Positions 25,402 to 34,884 of a stretch of DNA of 64,000 nucleotides are shown piece after piece. A program made the position numbers and the translations under genes. Each line of letters starts with the position of its first letter. Position 1 is the first letter of the stretch. The notes under the pieces are model-generated. The model worked only from the letters and a program-made list of their open reading frames with translations. It was not told the origin of the DNA and did not search any database. Source of the DNA: JACPPO01 sp965262505 (GTDB taxonomy: Bacteria; Acidobacteriota; Vicinamibacteria; Vicinamibacterales; UBA2999); NCBI GenBank assembly GCA_965262505.1, contig CBDHFM010000030.1, positions 1,178,001 through 1,242,000 of the forward strand, written 5' to 3'.

Positions 25402-25800
25402 ATGCGCACTGTGCTGTCGGCGGCACTAGTTGGCGGTCTCCTGCTTCTTGGCGGGACGGCGCACGTTGTCGCGCACCATTCCTTTTCAGCCGAATTCGAC
25501 ATCAACAGGCCGATCGAGTTAGCGGGAGTCGTCACGATGGTCGAATGGATCAACCCCCACGCCTGGATCCATGTCGACGTCAAGAGGAACGATGGCACGA
25601 TCGAGAACTGGGCCATCGAGACCGGGACGCCGAACACGGTACTCCGCCGCGGCCTGAGGAAGACGGATCTGCCGATTGGCACCGAGATCAAGGTGTCCGG
25701 CTTTCAAGCGAGGGATGGCACACCCAAGGCCAACGGCGTCAACGTGACGCTACCGGACGGGCGCAACCTGTTTCTCAGTGGCGCACCGCCGGGAAGTTAG
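25402..25800 (+). CDS. Secreted DUF6152 family protein, paralogue 1
   Basis: 132 residues. Signal peptide MRTVLSAALVGGLLLLGGTAHVVA, then the family hallmark HHSFSAEFDINRPIELAGVVT, INPHAWIHVDV, NWAIETGTPNTVLRRGLRK, IKVSGFQARDGTPKANG and a LPDGRNLFL end. Function unknown; the His pair at the mature N-terminus is conserved in all three paralogues here (also 47343-47732 and 62551-62955). GACGGAGG precedes the ATG. Its TAG stop uses the first base of the ISAzo13 element. Confidence 0.85.
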   Translation: MRTVLSAALVGGLLLLGGTAHVVAHHSFSAEFDINRPIELAGVVTMVEWINPHAWIHVDVKRNDGTIENWAIETGTPNTVLRRGLRKTDLPIGTEIKVSGFQARDGTPKANGVNVTLPDGRNLFLSGAPPGS

Positions 25801-27102
25801 AGCCTGTAAGGAAATAACTGCTTGTACTGTTGATCGGCGAGTAGTACGCTGCGCCCGTGGAGGTGGCCACCCTGCGGGCAAAGCATGCAGCGCTGGCGCC
25901 CGTGCTCACGGAGCGATCGCGCCGGGTGTGGGCGGCGACTGAGGCCCAGGCGATCGGTTATGGCGGCACGGCGCTGGTCGCCCGAGCCACGGGTATCGCG
26001 ACATCGACCATCCAGCGCGGTTTGCGTGAATTGACGGCGGACGAGCCGCTCGCGGGCGGCCGGACGCGAAGGGCGGGCGGCGGCCGCAAGCGCGCGATCG
26101 ATCTCGACGCGACGCTGCTGCGCGATTTGGATGCGTTGGTTGAGCCGACCGCCCCCGGCGATCCCGACTCGCCGCTGCGGTGGACGTGCCAGAGCGCACG
26201 GACGTTGGCGGTGGCGCTCGACGGTCTGGGCCACCGCGTCAGCCACACGGTGGTCGCCGAGTTGTTGCACGGACTGGGCTACAGCCTGCAGGGCAACGCC
26301 AAGACTCGTGAGGGCCGCCAGCATGTCGATCGGGACGCGCAGTTTCGGTACATCGCCCGGCGCGTGCGACGCGCGCAACGGCAACAGCAGCCGACGATTT
26401 CGGTGGACACCAAGAAGAAGGAGCTGGTCGGCGCGTTCAAGAACGCGGGCCGCACCTGGCGCCCGGCGAAGACGCCGCAGCGGGTACAGGTCCACGACTT
26501 CGTGATCCCGGCCACCGCCACCACGGGCGGGAAGGCCATTCCGTATGGCATCTACGATCTGCATCGCAACGAAGGCTGGGTGCGTGTCGGGATCGATCAC
26601 GACACCGCGAGCTTCGCGGTACGGTCGATCCAGCGTTGGTGGCAGCACATGGGTCGCCCGGCGTATCGACAAGCCCAGTCGCTGTTGATCACGGCGGATG
26701 CAGGCGGGAGCAACGGGGCGCGCCTCCGGTTGTGGAAGTGGGAACTGCCGCGTCTGGCCAATCGGACGGGCTTGGTGATCACGGTCTGTCACTTTCCGCC
26801 GGGTACGAGCAAGTGGAACAAGATCGAGCATCGGGTGTTCTCGCACATCGCGATGAATTGGCGCGGCACCCCACTCGTCGACTTGGCCACGATCGTGAGC
26901 CTCATTGGCTCGACGCACAGTCGGTCCGGACTCCGCGTTCGGTCGGAACTCGACCGCGGCCCATACCCGGGTGGCATCACCGTCACCGATGCGCAGCTGG
27001 CGACGGTACGCCTCGAGCGGCATCGCTTTCACGGCGACTGGAACTACACGATCCATCCCGCTGCTCCGAGAACACAAAAGTCAGTAATTGTCTGACAAGC
27101 CC
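25800..27102 (+). mobile_element. ISAzo13-family insertion sequence, copy 1
   Basis: A 1303-bp element from GAGCCTGTAAGG to CTGACAAGCCC; the ends are imperfect inverted repeats (GAGCCTGTAAG versus GGGCTTGTCAG, both followed by ACTG nearby). The flanks are TTA and TAA, so there is no exact duplication, unlike copy 2 (TAA/TAA). That and the headless gene on its right suggest a deletion or recombination at this copy. Confidence 0.85.
25857..27095 (+). CDS. ISAzo13-family transposase, copy 1
   Basis: 412 residues, GTG start at 25857. It belongs to the ISAzo13/Rhopirellula-type DDE transposases: an N-terminal helix-turn-helix region (ALVARATGIATSTIQRGLRELTADE), ISVDTKKKELVG (Asp), LLITADAGGSNGARLRLWKWEL (Asp) and TSKWNKIEHRVFSHIAMNWRG (Glu). 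Intact; one residue differs from copy 2 (GLVITV versus GLAITV). Confidence 0.9.
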   Translation: MEVATLRAKHAALAPVLTERSRRVWAATEAQAIGYGGTALVARATGIATSTIQRGLRELTADEPLAGGRTRRAGGGRKRAIDLDATLLRDLDALVEPTAPGDPDSPLRWTCQSARTLAVALDGLGHRVSHTVVAELLHGLGYSLQGNAKTREGRQHVDRDAQFRYIARRVRRAQRQQQPTISVDTKKKELVGAFKNAGRTWRPAKTPQRVQVHDFVIPATATTGGKAIPYGIYDLHRNEGWVRVGIDHDTASFAVRSIQRWWQHMGRPAYRQAQSLLITADAGGSNGARLRLWKWELPRLANRTGLVITVCHFPPGTSKWNKIEHRVFSHIAMNWRGTPLVDLATIVSLIGSTHSRSGLRVRSELDRGPYPGGITVTDAQLATVRLERHRFHGDWNYTIHPAAPRTQKSVIV

Positions 27103-27262
27103 TAACGCCGCGAAGACCCTGAGCCTCGCGGCGATAGAGTTGCTCGAGAATGACGAACTGCGCGAGGCCGCGAAGGCAGAGCACGCTGAGAAGCTAGGCG
27201 CCGATTTCCACTACGAGGCACTGCTCGGCGAACGCGCGCCGCCGCTCGACTATCGGAACTAG
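27103..27262 (+). pseudogene. Stranded C-terminus of an M20/AbgB-like amidohydrolase
   Basis: Directly after the element the frame NAAKTLSLAAIELLENDELR then EAAKAEHAEKLGADFHYEAL and APPLDYRN runs to TAG at 27260-27262. The alternating AxxLL-xDxELxxAAKAEHxExxG pattern and the PPLDYR-type ending resemble the C-terminus of aminobenzoyl-glutamate utilisation (AbgB-like) M20 peptidases. The rest of the gene is not on the other side of the element, so it was lost. Confidence 0.55.
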
Positions 27263-27422
27263 CGCGCGAAACGATGTGCCTAGATATGATGTCCATCCGG
27301 ACGACGGCCGTTTCGTCATGGTGAGTCCCCGCGACGCCCAGGCGGCGGCTTCCGGGCCCCAGCGAATCAACATCGTCCAGAACTGGTTCGAGGAACTGCG
27401 GCGGCTGGTGCCGACGAACTAG
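27263..27422 (+). pseudogene. Stranded C-terminus of a TolB/WD40-type protein
   Basis: A frame reading RYDVHPDDGRFVMVSP, then INIVQNWFEELRRLVPTN, ends at TAG 27420-27422. This ending (YDV-PDG-RF ... NW-EELKRLVP) is characteristic of acidobacterial TolB-like or kinase-beta-propeller proteins. No upstream body exists, so this is a remnant. It is one of three such tails in the window. The 188 bp that follow, to the SRPBCC gene's stop, hold nothing recognised. Confidence 0.55.
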
Positions 27423-27610
27423 CCTACGCGCGTCGGTTTTGGGCTCGCTCGCGACTGATAGGTCCTCAGTAGTCGCGCAGTGTAGAGCTATCCCACAGCG
27501 CACACCCGCTGTCTGCGTCAGGCACACCAGAGCACAACGAAAAGCGATCAGCTTAGCGAGACCGTTCCACTGGACAGCTCAAGCCCAGCTGGTGGTGCCA
27601 ACCGTTACGA

Positions 27611-28039
27611 CTATTTCGACTGAGTAGTCAGCTGCCTCAGGCGGTCGATGCCTTGCTGGTAGAGTCCCTGCAGCAGTGTCGTCACATCCCGGCCGGGCAT
27701 GCCCTGGGGCTCGAATTCGGCCGACCAATCCACTTCGCAGCGTCCGGCCCCTAGCTCTTTCACGCTTGTGTTCGAGACGTATTTCTCGAAGGGGAACGGG
27801 TTCGGATCGTGCACGTTGTACTTCAGCGACCGCGTCTGATCATCGAGAGCCAGCAGCGTTTCGGTGATTTGAGCGCCGTCCTGGAACGTGCACTGGCGCT
27901 GCATACCCACGCCGTCCCCAGTTCCGACGGAACGGGCAATCGGTGGCATGAACCGATCGATTCCAGCAAAATTCCCGACGTATCCCCAGACTTCACTGGC
28001 TGATGCTTCGATGGTGCCGACGGTGCGCGCGGATGCCAT
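27611..28039 (-). CDS. SRPBCC-family (START/cyclase-like) protein
   Basis: 142 residues, cytosolic. The pattern TIEASASEVWGYVGNFAGIDRFMP, then CTFQDGAQITETLLALDD, YNVHDPNPFPFEKYVS and CEVDWSAEFEP, ending with a long C-terminal helix, is that of SRPBCC hydrophobic-ligand-binding proteins (polyketide cyclase/Bet v1-like). Ligand unknown. ATG at 28039 has GGAGGGAA upstream. Monocistronic. Confidence 0.8.
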   Translation of the reverse strand: MASARTVGTIEASASEVWGYVGNFAGIDRFMPPIARSVGTGDGVGMQRQCTFQDGAQITETLLALDDQTRSLKYNVHDPNPFPFEKYVSNTSVKELGAGRCEVDWSAEFEPQGMPGRDVTTLLQGLYQQGIDRLRQLTTQSK

Positions 28040-28189
28040 GGTTTCCCTCCTTCAGGCCCAAGTTTCGGCGGACGGGTTTGATGTTCGCGAGCGCGGACCT
28101 AGTTCGACGGGATTCTACCCTAGCCAGATTGCTCCTCCCTTGTCGCGAAGTATTTAGTAACCCGCGCCGGAGGGGCCTCCGGGGGTGCC

Positions 28190-28383
28190 GGACCTCGTAC
28201 TGATCGGGACCCAGCCGGCCCATGCGCAGACCGATGCAGCAACACACGTTGAGCCTGCTCAGCTTCTGAGGACATACGTTTGGGTGCCGGGTGAAGAGAT
28301 CAAGCCCTACAATTGTGAGGTTCCCGATCAAAAGCAGTGAGAACTGGTTCGAGGAACTGAAGCGCCTCGTGCCGGCCAACTGA
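28190..28383 (+). pseudogene. Two overlapping gene-tail remnants
   Basis: One frame reads TYVWVPGEEIKPYNCEVPDQ and ends TGA at 28338-28340; a different frame reads ENWFEELKRLVPAN and ends TGA at 28381-28383. The second is the same beta-propeller tail as at 27422. The first resembles the C-termini of some secreted acidobacterial proteins of unknown function (from memory). Neither has a start. Between 28040 and 28190 I see only the upstream region of the SRPBCC gene. Confidence 0.35.
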
Positions 28384-28504
28384 CGATTGCTCGCATTCCG
28401 CACCAAGCGCCCCACGCCACGATTCAGACACTACGCCTTGTAGAATTGCATCCAGGCGCTCCCGTTCTGCGGCTTTCAACCGCCCTGCCCTGAGGAGGAA
28501 TCGT

Positions 28505-30070
28505 ATGAAGCTCTGGTTACATGTGTTTATTGTGCTGCTGGGTCTGACGTGGGGAACCGTCTCCGCACAGGACGCCCGGAGCGTCGTGCAAGCCGCGGCG
28601 ACCGCCATGGGCGCCACGAATCTCAAGACGATCCAGATTTCCGGCGTCGGCTCTACGTCGGCGATCGGTCAGAGTTACGCCGTGACGGGCGAATTTCCGC
28701 GGTTCGAGGTGCCGACCTACACGAAGGTCATCGACTACGACGCCGGGACGTCGCGGGAGGAATACACGCGCCGGCAGGGCAACTATCCGCCGCAGGGTGG
28801 CGGCTTTACCCCGCTCCAAGGCGAACCGCGGACCCTCGCGCTTCTGAGCGGCACCTACGCCTGGAACATGGAAGGGACCACCGTGGTACCGCAGCCTGGG
28901 AAGTTCCTGGCCGGCATACTGGTGTCAGAGCTCCGCCAGCTTGAAATCGCCTTGACGCCGCATGGATTCCTCAAGGCGGCGCTGGCCAGCAAGCAGCTGA
29001 ATGCGATCACGCAGTCTTATGCCGGATCGGTGACCGACGGCACCACCGGCGATGGACGTAAGGCGACCGTCGTCTCCATCACGGTTCTGGGCAAATACCG
29101 CGTCGTTGGCACCATCAACGACCGGCACGAGGTGGAGCTGGTGACGACCTGGATACCCACGCCGTTCTACGGGGACACGATCTACGACCTCCGGTATGTC
29201 GATTACAAGGATTTCGGCGGGATCAGATTCCCGGGGCTGGTTCATGTGCACGTCGGGGATCCGATTTTCAACCAAGCGCACAATTACCTGGATCTCAACG
29301 TCACAGATGTCAGGGCGAACGTGGCAGTGCCCCCGATGACCGTCCCCGACGCCGTGCGCGCGGCGACCGTGCCACCCGTTCGCGTCGCGACCCAGAAGCT
29401 GGCTGAAGGCGTGTGGCTCCTTGGCGGCGGCTCGCACAACAGCGTCGCCGTCGAGTTCAAGAACTTCGTCACGGTGATTGAAGCGCCTCTGGACGAGGAG
29501 CGTTCGCTGGCGGTCATCGATGCCGTGCAGACGCTCATGCCGAATAAAGAGATTCGATACGTGGTGAACACCCATCACCATTTCGACCACTCAGGCGGTC
29601 TGCGCACGTACGTCTCGCAGGGGACGATCGTCGTGGGCACGCCCGCGAATCTGGAGCTCTATCGCACTGTGATGTTCTACCCGATGCCGCGCACGCTGCA
29701 GCCTGACAGATTTTCGACGTTCTCGCCGATGAACACCCACAACCGCAGCCCGTTTCTGATGGAACCGGTGAACCGGCAATATGTCATCAGCGATGGTGTC
29801 CGTACACTGGAGCTGCACCCGGTGGCCAGGAACTCGCACGCGGTGGGTATGCTGATGGCCTATCTTCCAACTGAGAAGATTCTCGTGAACGCCGACCTGT
29901 ATTCGCCGCCCGCGCCGAACGCGCCGGCCGGCCCCCCACGTCCGACGATGACGAACCTGCTCGAGAATATCCGGAGGCTGAAGCTCGACGTGGTGGAGCA
30001 CGTGCCAATCCACGGCGTGCCGGGGACGCACGAGGACTTCCTGAAGCGAGTGGTGGGGGGGACGCAGTAG
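28505..30070 (+). CDS. Secreted MBL-fold metallohydrolase (long form)
   Basis: 521 residues. GAGGAGGAATCGT precedes the ATG. Signal peptide MKLWLHVFIVLLGLTWGTVSAQ, then an approximately 270-residue N-terminal domain of mixed beta structure without known motif, then a C-terminal MBL domain: GVWLLGGGSHNSVAVEF, VVNTHHHFDHSGGLRTYVSQG (complete HxHxDH, about 360), RNSHAVGMLMAYLPTEKILVNADL and EHVPIHGVPG. A periplasmic hydrolase; substrate not predictable. The His in HSG and the Asp in NADL supply the other metal ligands. Confidence 0.85.
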   Translation: MKLWLHVFIVLLGLTWGTVSAQDARSVVQAAATAMGATNLKTIQISGVGSTSAIGQSYAVTGEFPRFEVPTYTKVIDYDAGTSREEYTRRQGNYPPQGGGFTPLQGEPRTLALLSGTYAWNMEGTTVVPQPGKFLAGILVSELRQLEIALTPHGFLKAALASKQLNAITQSYAGSVTDGTTGDGRKATVVSITVLGKYRVVGTINDRHEVELVTTWIPTPFYGDTIYDLRYVDYKDFGGIRFPGLVHVHVGDPIFNQAHNYLDLNVTDVRANVAVPPMTVPDAVRAATVPPVRVATQKLAEGVWLLGGGSHNSVAVEFKNFVTVIEAPLDEERSLAVIDAVQTLMPNKEIRYVVNTHHHFDHSGGLRTYVSQGTIVVGTPANLELYRTVMFYPMPRTLQPDRFSTFSPMNTHNRSPFLMEPVNRQYVISDGVRTLELHPVARNSHAVGMLMAYLPTEKILVNADLYSPPAPNAPAGPPRPTMTNLLENIRRLKLDVVEHVPIHGVPGTHEDFLKRVVGGTQ

Positions 30071-30301
30071 ACCGGCTTATACAGACGGCCTGGCCGGAAT
30101 GGGCCCTGCCGGCACGCTTGGTCATACGCCGAACGAGCGGTTGGACCTCGAATCGATTCCGGCGGCAATTCAAAGGGCAGCAATACTGATGTACCGATTG
30201 AGTCGGCGCGGAAAATAGGCGATCACTCTTGCTGAGTCCCGGCACCCGCCTCGGCCCGTATGAAGTTGCTGCCCAGGATTAATCCTGTGTAGTCGTGCCG
30301 A

Positions 30302-31499
30302 TTCAACCGGTCGATGCAACGGTTTCCGCAAGTACTTCTGCCGGGGTCCGATAGTCGAGCGTCTTCCGCGGTCGGGTGTTGAGCTCACGCGCGATCGCAT
30401 CAAGCTGGACTTGTGTATAGCCCGACAGGGGTGTCCCCTTCGGAAAGTATTGTCGCAGCAGGCCGTTGGTATTCTCGTTGGTCCCCCGTTGCCACGGACT
30501 ATACGGATCACAGAAATAGACCTGCACGCCTGTCGCGATCGAGAACGCGTGATGGGCCGCAAGTTCCAAGCCGCGATCCCACGTGAGCGTGGCCATGAGG
30601 CCCTCGGGCAACCGCTGGACCTGCTGCGTGAGCGCCTGCACTACCGTCTGCGTCTCGCGCCCGGTGATCCGGACGAGGCACACGTAGCGCGAGCGCCGCT
30701 CGACCAGCGTCGCCACCGAGGACCGCCGCGCCCCCACTAACAGGTCCCCTTCCCAGTGACCCGGGACCGCGCGATCCTCCACCGTCGCCGGGCGCTCGCG
30801 AATCGAGACGGCGCCCACGATATAGCCCCCCGTCTGGGTCCCCCGCGTCCGCGGGCGCCGCACCGTGCGCCGACGCCGCAACTGCGCCTGCAACACCCGT
30901 TTGAGCACCCCGCGACTTTGCACAAACAGGCTGCGATAGATCGTTTCGTGCGAGACGCACATGCTCGGATCGTCAGCATACGCCCGGCGCAGCCAGCCGG
31001 CGATCTGCTGGGGCGACCACTTGTGCGCAAGCTGCGCCGCCACCACATCCCGGAGGGCGGGGTGCGTCGCCAACCGACACCGCTTGGGGCGCCGGCCGCG
31101 GGCCCACGCCTGGTCGTCGGCTATCGTGGCCCGATACCGGCGCCGCCCGCCGTGGCGCCGCACTTCCCGACTCACCGTCGAGGCGGCTCGGCCCACCCCG
31201 CGACTGATCTGCCGCAGGGACGCGCCGCAGGCCAGGCCCCGGGAAATCGCCTCGCGCTCGGTCAGCGTCAGCGCCTGCCGCGCCCGCTGGCGCCCCGGCG
31301 GCGGGATGCCCCCCGTCCGGACGACTTCATACCGCACCACCTTCCCCGCGCGGCTCAGCGCACGGCCGATGGCCTTCAACGTCTCGCCCCGCCGCCAGCG
31401 GCGCCACACCTCCGCCTTCTCGGCGGCCGTCAGCCGTGGCCCTCGTCGTCGCACCATGACACCTCCCATTTCGAGTGCATGTTGCATCGACCGGTTGAA
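30302..31499 (-). mobile_element. IS30-family insertion sequence
   Basis: A 1198-bp element bounded by a perfect 19-bp inverted repeat TTCAACCGGTCGATGCAAC (30302-30320 and complement 31481-31499). I could not find a convincing short direct repeat at the flanks. It lies between the MBL gene and the arylsulfotransferase gene and interrupts no visible frame. The 231 bp to its left hold nothing recognised. Confidence 0.87.
30303..31457 (-). CDS. IS30-family transposase
   Basis: 384 residues from ATG 31457, preferred because GGGAGGTG stands just upstream; the frame extends ten codons further. N-terminal helix-turn-helix LTLTEREAISRGLACGASLRQISRGVGRAASTVSREV split over two blocks, then the DDE core: VPGHWEGDLLVG (Asp), MATLTWDRGLELAAH (Asp) and SPWQRGTNENTNGLLRQYFPKGT (Glu), ending LNTRPRKTLDYRTPAEVL, all hallmarks of IS30. 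Intact. Confidence 0.92.
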   Translation of the reverse strand: MVRRRGPRLTAAEKAEVWRRWRRGETLKAIGRALSRAGKVVRYEVVRTGGIPPPGRQRARQALTLTEREAISRGLACGASLRQISRGVGRAASTVSREVRRHGGRRRYRATIADDQAWARGRRPKRCRLATHPALRDVVAAQLAHKWSPQQIAGWLRRAYADDPSMCVSHETIYRSLFVQSRGVLKRVLQAQLRRRRTVRRPRTRGTQTGGYIVGAVSIRERPATVEDRAVPGHWEGDLLVGARRSSVATLVERRSRYVCLVRITGRETQTVVQALTQQVQRLPEGLMATLTWDRGLELAAHHAFSIATGVQVYFCDPYSPWQRGTNENTNGLLRQYFPKGTPLSGYTQVQLDAIARELNTRPRKTLDYRTPAEVLAETVASTG

Positions 31500-31593
31500 C
31501 GCACCCGCGTAGTGTTTATCTATCCGTCCTGGGCCGGCCGGGACACGGATTCCGGCGCCGCGAAGGCGGACAAGCCCTCGATCAGTTTCCTTC

Positions 31594-31599
31594 TATAAT
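31594..31599 (+). promoter_or_regulatory. Putative -10 box and leader of the arylsulfotransferase gene
   Basis: TATAAT, 64 bp before the ATG. The segment from here (TCTATAATCA...CAAC...GATGGC..TA.GC...ACGCCTC) is similar to 35641-35672 plus 36979 onward, the leader of the amidase gene, so the two genes seem to share a promoter-leader. No clear -35 box. Confidence 0.45.
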
Positions 31600-32228
31600 C
31601 AGACCCAACTCCGATGGCCTTAGCGTCCGGACGAGCACGCCTCATCTCGGAGGATAAGATCGATGCAGAACAAAGACACACTCAAGATTCGCAGTCTACT
31701 GGTCGCCATGGGTTCTGTAGCGCTTTTTAGCTCAGCGAGCAGCTATGAAGCCTTCCACGGACCCACGGAGGTGATCTACTCCGATCCCGAAAAGACCGCC
31801 AGCGGGTATCTTCTGTTCTCGACTTGGCCGGGAGTGGACGCACACGAATATACCTATCTCGTCGATACAGACGGCAGCGTCGTCCACAAGTGGAAGACGA
31901 TCACGCCAGAGTATGAGGGGCGGGGTTATTCCATGGAGAAGACGGCCCGGTTGACCGAGACCGGGAACCTCATTCAAGGGTTGAGTACAGCCGGTCATGT
32001 GTACGAGGGTGAGCGGGCACTGCAGGAACTCGACTGGGAGGGAAACCTTGTCTGGGACTTCAGTGACCCCCGTGAGGGTTACCGCTACCACCACAACTTT
32101 AAGAGGATTTGGAACAACCATCTCAATGACTGGACGATCATTTTCACCTCGCGGTTTCCAATGACTCAGGAGCAGGCAGTGGCGGCCCCCCCTGTGCCAA
32201 TAATCCGTGAGACAACCTCCCCGGCGAG

Positions 32229-32717
32229 ATGAGTGTAGGGGCGGGGAGGGTTCGATGGATGACTCGCATGCCAGCAGCCGTAGAGATGGACGTAGCCGAG
32301 GGGGCGGAGGCGGAGGGAGCCCGGAGGGCGACCGCAGCCTTCGGCCCCTCGGTCACGTCACGCGCGACCGACCCCGATCCTGAAGTGCCGGCGAAGGCCC
32401 AGCGTCGGCGCTTTCCCGCGGAGTATCGGCTCCGCATCCTCACGCAAGCCGACGCCTGCAAGAAGCCCGGCGAGCTGGGCGCCCTGTTGCGTCGCGAGGG
32501 GTTGTACTCGTCCTTGCTCACCAACTGGCGTCGGCAGCGCGAGCAGGGCGCCTGGCAGGACATGCGCGGACGCCGGCGAGGACCCAAGCCGAGGCCGGGT
32601 GACCCGCGCGTGAAACAGCTCGAAGCCGAGAACCGTCGGCTGCAGCGGAAGCTGCAGCGGGCCGAGACGATCATCACGCTCCAAAAAAAGTTGCCGAGAT
32701 CCTGGGGATCCCCCTGA
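32229..32717 (+). CDS. IS3-family OrfA, second type (frame ends at an A7 run)
   Basis: 162 residues. The helix-turn-helix part (RFPAEYRLRILTQADACKKP ... LRREGLYSSLLTNWRRQREQG) and a coiled coil (RVKQLEAENRRLQRKLQRAE) identify it. The read-through ending LQKKLPRSWGSP is atypical. In the -1 frame after the CAAAAAAAG run the protein would continue VAEILGIPLKPLDTDEPD and stop at 32744-32746, overlapping the OrfB ATG (TGATG). So either slippage on A7 makes the longer OrfA, or one A was lost. Confidence 0.8.
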   Translation: MSVGAGRVRWMTRMPAAVEMDVAEGAEAEGARRATAAFGPSVTSRATDPDPEVPAKAQRRRFPAEYRLRILTQADACKKPGELGALLRREGLYSSLLTNWRRQREQGAWQDMRGRRRGPKPRPGDPRVKQLEAENRRLQRKLQRAETIITLQKKLPRSWGSP

Positions 32718-32745
32718 AACCCCTCGACACCGACGAGCCCGACTG

Positions 32746-33861
32746 ATGATCGCCATCGAGGCGGTGACCACGACGGGCGCCACCGCGGCCCTCTGTCAGA
32801 GTGTCGGCCTCGCGCGCGCGACCCTCTATCGGCGTCGACAGCCCGCCCGGTCGTCGACGCCGACCCCACGCGCGGCCTCGTCGCGCGCGCTCGGGCCCGC
32901 CGAACGCCAGGCGGTGCTCGACGTGTTGCACAGCGAGCGGTTCGTCGATCAGTCGCCCGCCGAAGTGCAGGCCACGCTGCTCGAGGAACAGACGTATCTC
33001 TGCTCCACGCGCACGATGTATCGCATTCTCGACGCCGCGGAGGAAGTCCGGGAGCGGCGCGCCCAGGCGCGGCATCCGGCGTACGCGAAACCGGAGCTCG
33101 TGGCGACGGCCCCGAATCAGATCTGGTCGTGGGATATCACTAAGCTGAAAGGGCCGATCCCCTACCTGTCTGACTCGCTGTATGTGATCCTGGATCTCTT
33201 CAGTCGCTACGTCGTGGGCTGGATGGTCGCCGCGCACGAGAACGCCCACCTGGCCCAGCGCCTGATCGAGGCGACGTGCCGCAAGCAACACATCGGTCCG
33301 CAGCAACTCACGATCCACGCGGACCGCGGCGCGCCGATGCGCAGCAAGCTCGTCGCGCTCTTGTTCTCCGACCTCGGCATCGAGGCGAGCCACTCGCGGC
33401 CTCGGGTGAGCAACGACAATCCCTTTTCCGAAGCCCAATTCCGGACGGTCAAATACCGCCCGGACTTTCCGGACCGCTTCGGTTCCATCGAACACGCGCG
33501 CGCGATCGGCCACGATCTCTTCGCGTGGTACAACGACGCGCATCACCACAGTGGCCTGAGCTATCTCACGCCCGCCGACGTCCATTATGGGCGCGCGGCC
33601 ACGATCCTTGAGGTCCGTCACCACACGCGCCTCGCGGCCTACGCCGCCCATCCCGAGCGCTTCGTGCAGGGGCCGCCGCGCGGCGAAACCTTGCCCACGG
33701 CCGTGTGGATCAATCCGCCGGCGAAAGTGCCCGGCGAGGATGCCCCAGGAACGACGATCGTGACCCCGGCTGACCCCCAGCATGGGGTCATACGCAGACC
33801 GCAACCGCTTCTCGGCGGCCCGGCCCTTTGCCTGACCGAGCGCGTGGAGGCGCTTCAGTAA
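32746..33861 (+). CDS. IS3-family OrfB, second type (integrase core)
   Basis: 371 residues. DDE core: NQIWSWDITKLKGP (Asp), LTIHADRGAPM (Asp), VSNDNPFSEAQFRTVKYRPDFP (Glu), followed by WYNDAHHHSGLSYLTPADVHYG. The start ATG at 32746 overlaps the frame-shifted OrfA stop as TGATG, suggesting translational coupling. The C-terminal extension past residue 300 is longer than in many IS3 OrfB proteins. Intact. Confidence 0.9.
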   Translation: MIAIEAVTTTGATAALCQSVGLARATLYRRRQPARSSTPTPRAASSRALGPAERQAVLDVLHSERFVDQSPAEVQATLLEEQTYLCSTRTMYRILDAAEEVRERRAQARHPAYAKPELVATAPNQIWSWDITKLKGPIPYLSDSLYVILDLFSRYVVGWMVAAHENAHLAQRLIEATCRKQHIGPQQLTIHADRGAPMRSKLVALLFSDLGIEASHSRPRVSNDNPFSEAQFRTVKYRPDFPDRFGSIEHARAIGHDLFAWYNDAHHHSGLSYLTPADVHYGRAATILEVRHHTRLAAYAAHPERFVQGPPRGETLPTAVWINPPAKVPGEDAPGTTIVTPADPQHGVIRRPQPLLGGPALCLTERVEALQ

Positions 33862-34884
33862 ACTCTGAAACCGGTTGTCTCACGGACGTTGACACGGCCC
33901 GGCCGGTGCCGATCCCTCAGTGGACTGGAATGCCGCACCCGATGGGGTGGTCGAGGTTGATATGGATGGCGACATCGTCTGGGAGTGGTGGACCTTGGAT
34001 CATGTCGTTCAAGACAAGAATCCGGCGTGGCCCAATTACGGTGTCCTGGCCGAGCACCCGGAGAGGTTCAATCTCAATTGGGGCGGCGGGTTGCGAGGTG
34101 ACTTCACACACCAGAATGCGCTCGACTACAACCAGGCGCTGGATCAGATCGTGGTGAACAACGACCGGATGAGCGAGCTCTATGTCATCGATCACGGAGG
34201 CTCGTTTGTAATGGGAGATTTCGAGGCCAGCAAGGCGCTGGCGGCTGGGCCTAAGGGCGATATCATTTTTCGCTGGGGAAACCCGAGTCTCTATGACTCG
34301 GGTGAAGGTCCTAGCTTCAACGCAGACGGTAATACAACCTCCGAGGGAGACCAGCAGCTGTTCCATCACCATGATACCCATTGGATCAAAGAGGGTCTGC
34401 CGGGAGCCGGTAACTTTTTGATATTCGAGAATGGTTCACGACGCGCAGGCGCGCATCGGTCAAAGCTCCTCGAGCTCAATCCCTATGCCGGCGCTTATCC
34501 GAACGCGCCGTACCTGTCGGAACTAGCGGCGGGCGGACCTGCGGAGCAGGTGGTTTGGAGTTTCACATCCCGCGAGCCCAATAGCTTCTCGAGCCGCAAC
34601 ATCTCAGGTGTTCAGCGTCTAGCAAACGGAAATACGCTTGGGGTCGCTGGTCGACACGGACACGCGTTTCAAGTAACGCCAGACGGTGAGGTGGTCTGGG
34701 AATACATCGTACCGGTCATAAGGGGTGTACCGGAGGATGCCAGTCTCGACGATATCTACAAGGCAACGGTATCCGATGCGGATGACAACTCCGTTTTTAC
34801 CGCCCACTGGATCCCGCCAGATCACCCGGGACTGGCCGGCAAGGACCTCACACCGCAAGGTAAGATCACCGATATCTTGACGCA

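Larger units (their letters stand above)
32188..33899 (+). mobile_element. IS3-family insertion sequence, second type
   Basis: About 1712 bp. The ends share TCCGTGAGACAACC in inverted orientation with TGT..CAA blocks outside. The CGGCC at 32183-32187 and 33900-33904 is taken as the duplication because its removal restores the host frame; the outer few bases are uncertain because of C-runs. It carries orfA and orfB. Confidence 0.75.

Noticed and set aside
25797..27105. A perfect target duplication for ISAzo13 copy 1
   Set aside because: The flanks are TTA and TAA; only a two-base TA can be matched, unlike copy 2.
30295..31505. A short direct repeat flanking the IS30 element
   Set aside because: The bases outside the 19-bp inverted repeats do not match convincingly.
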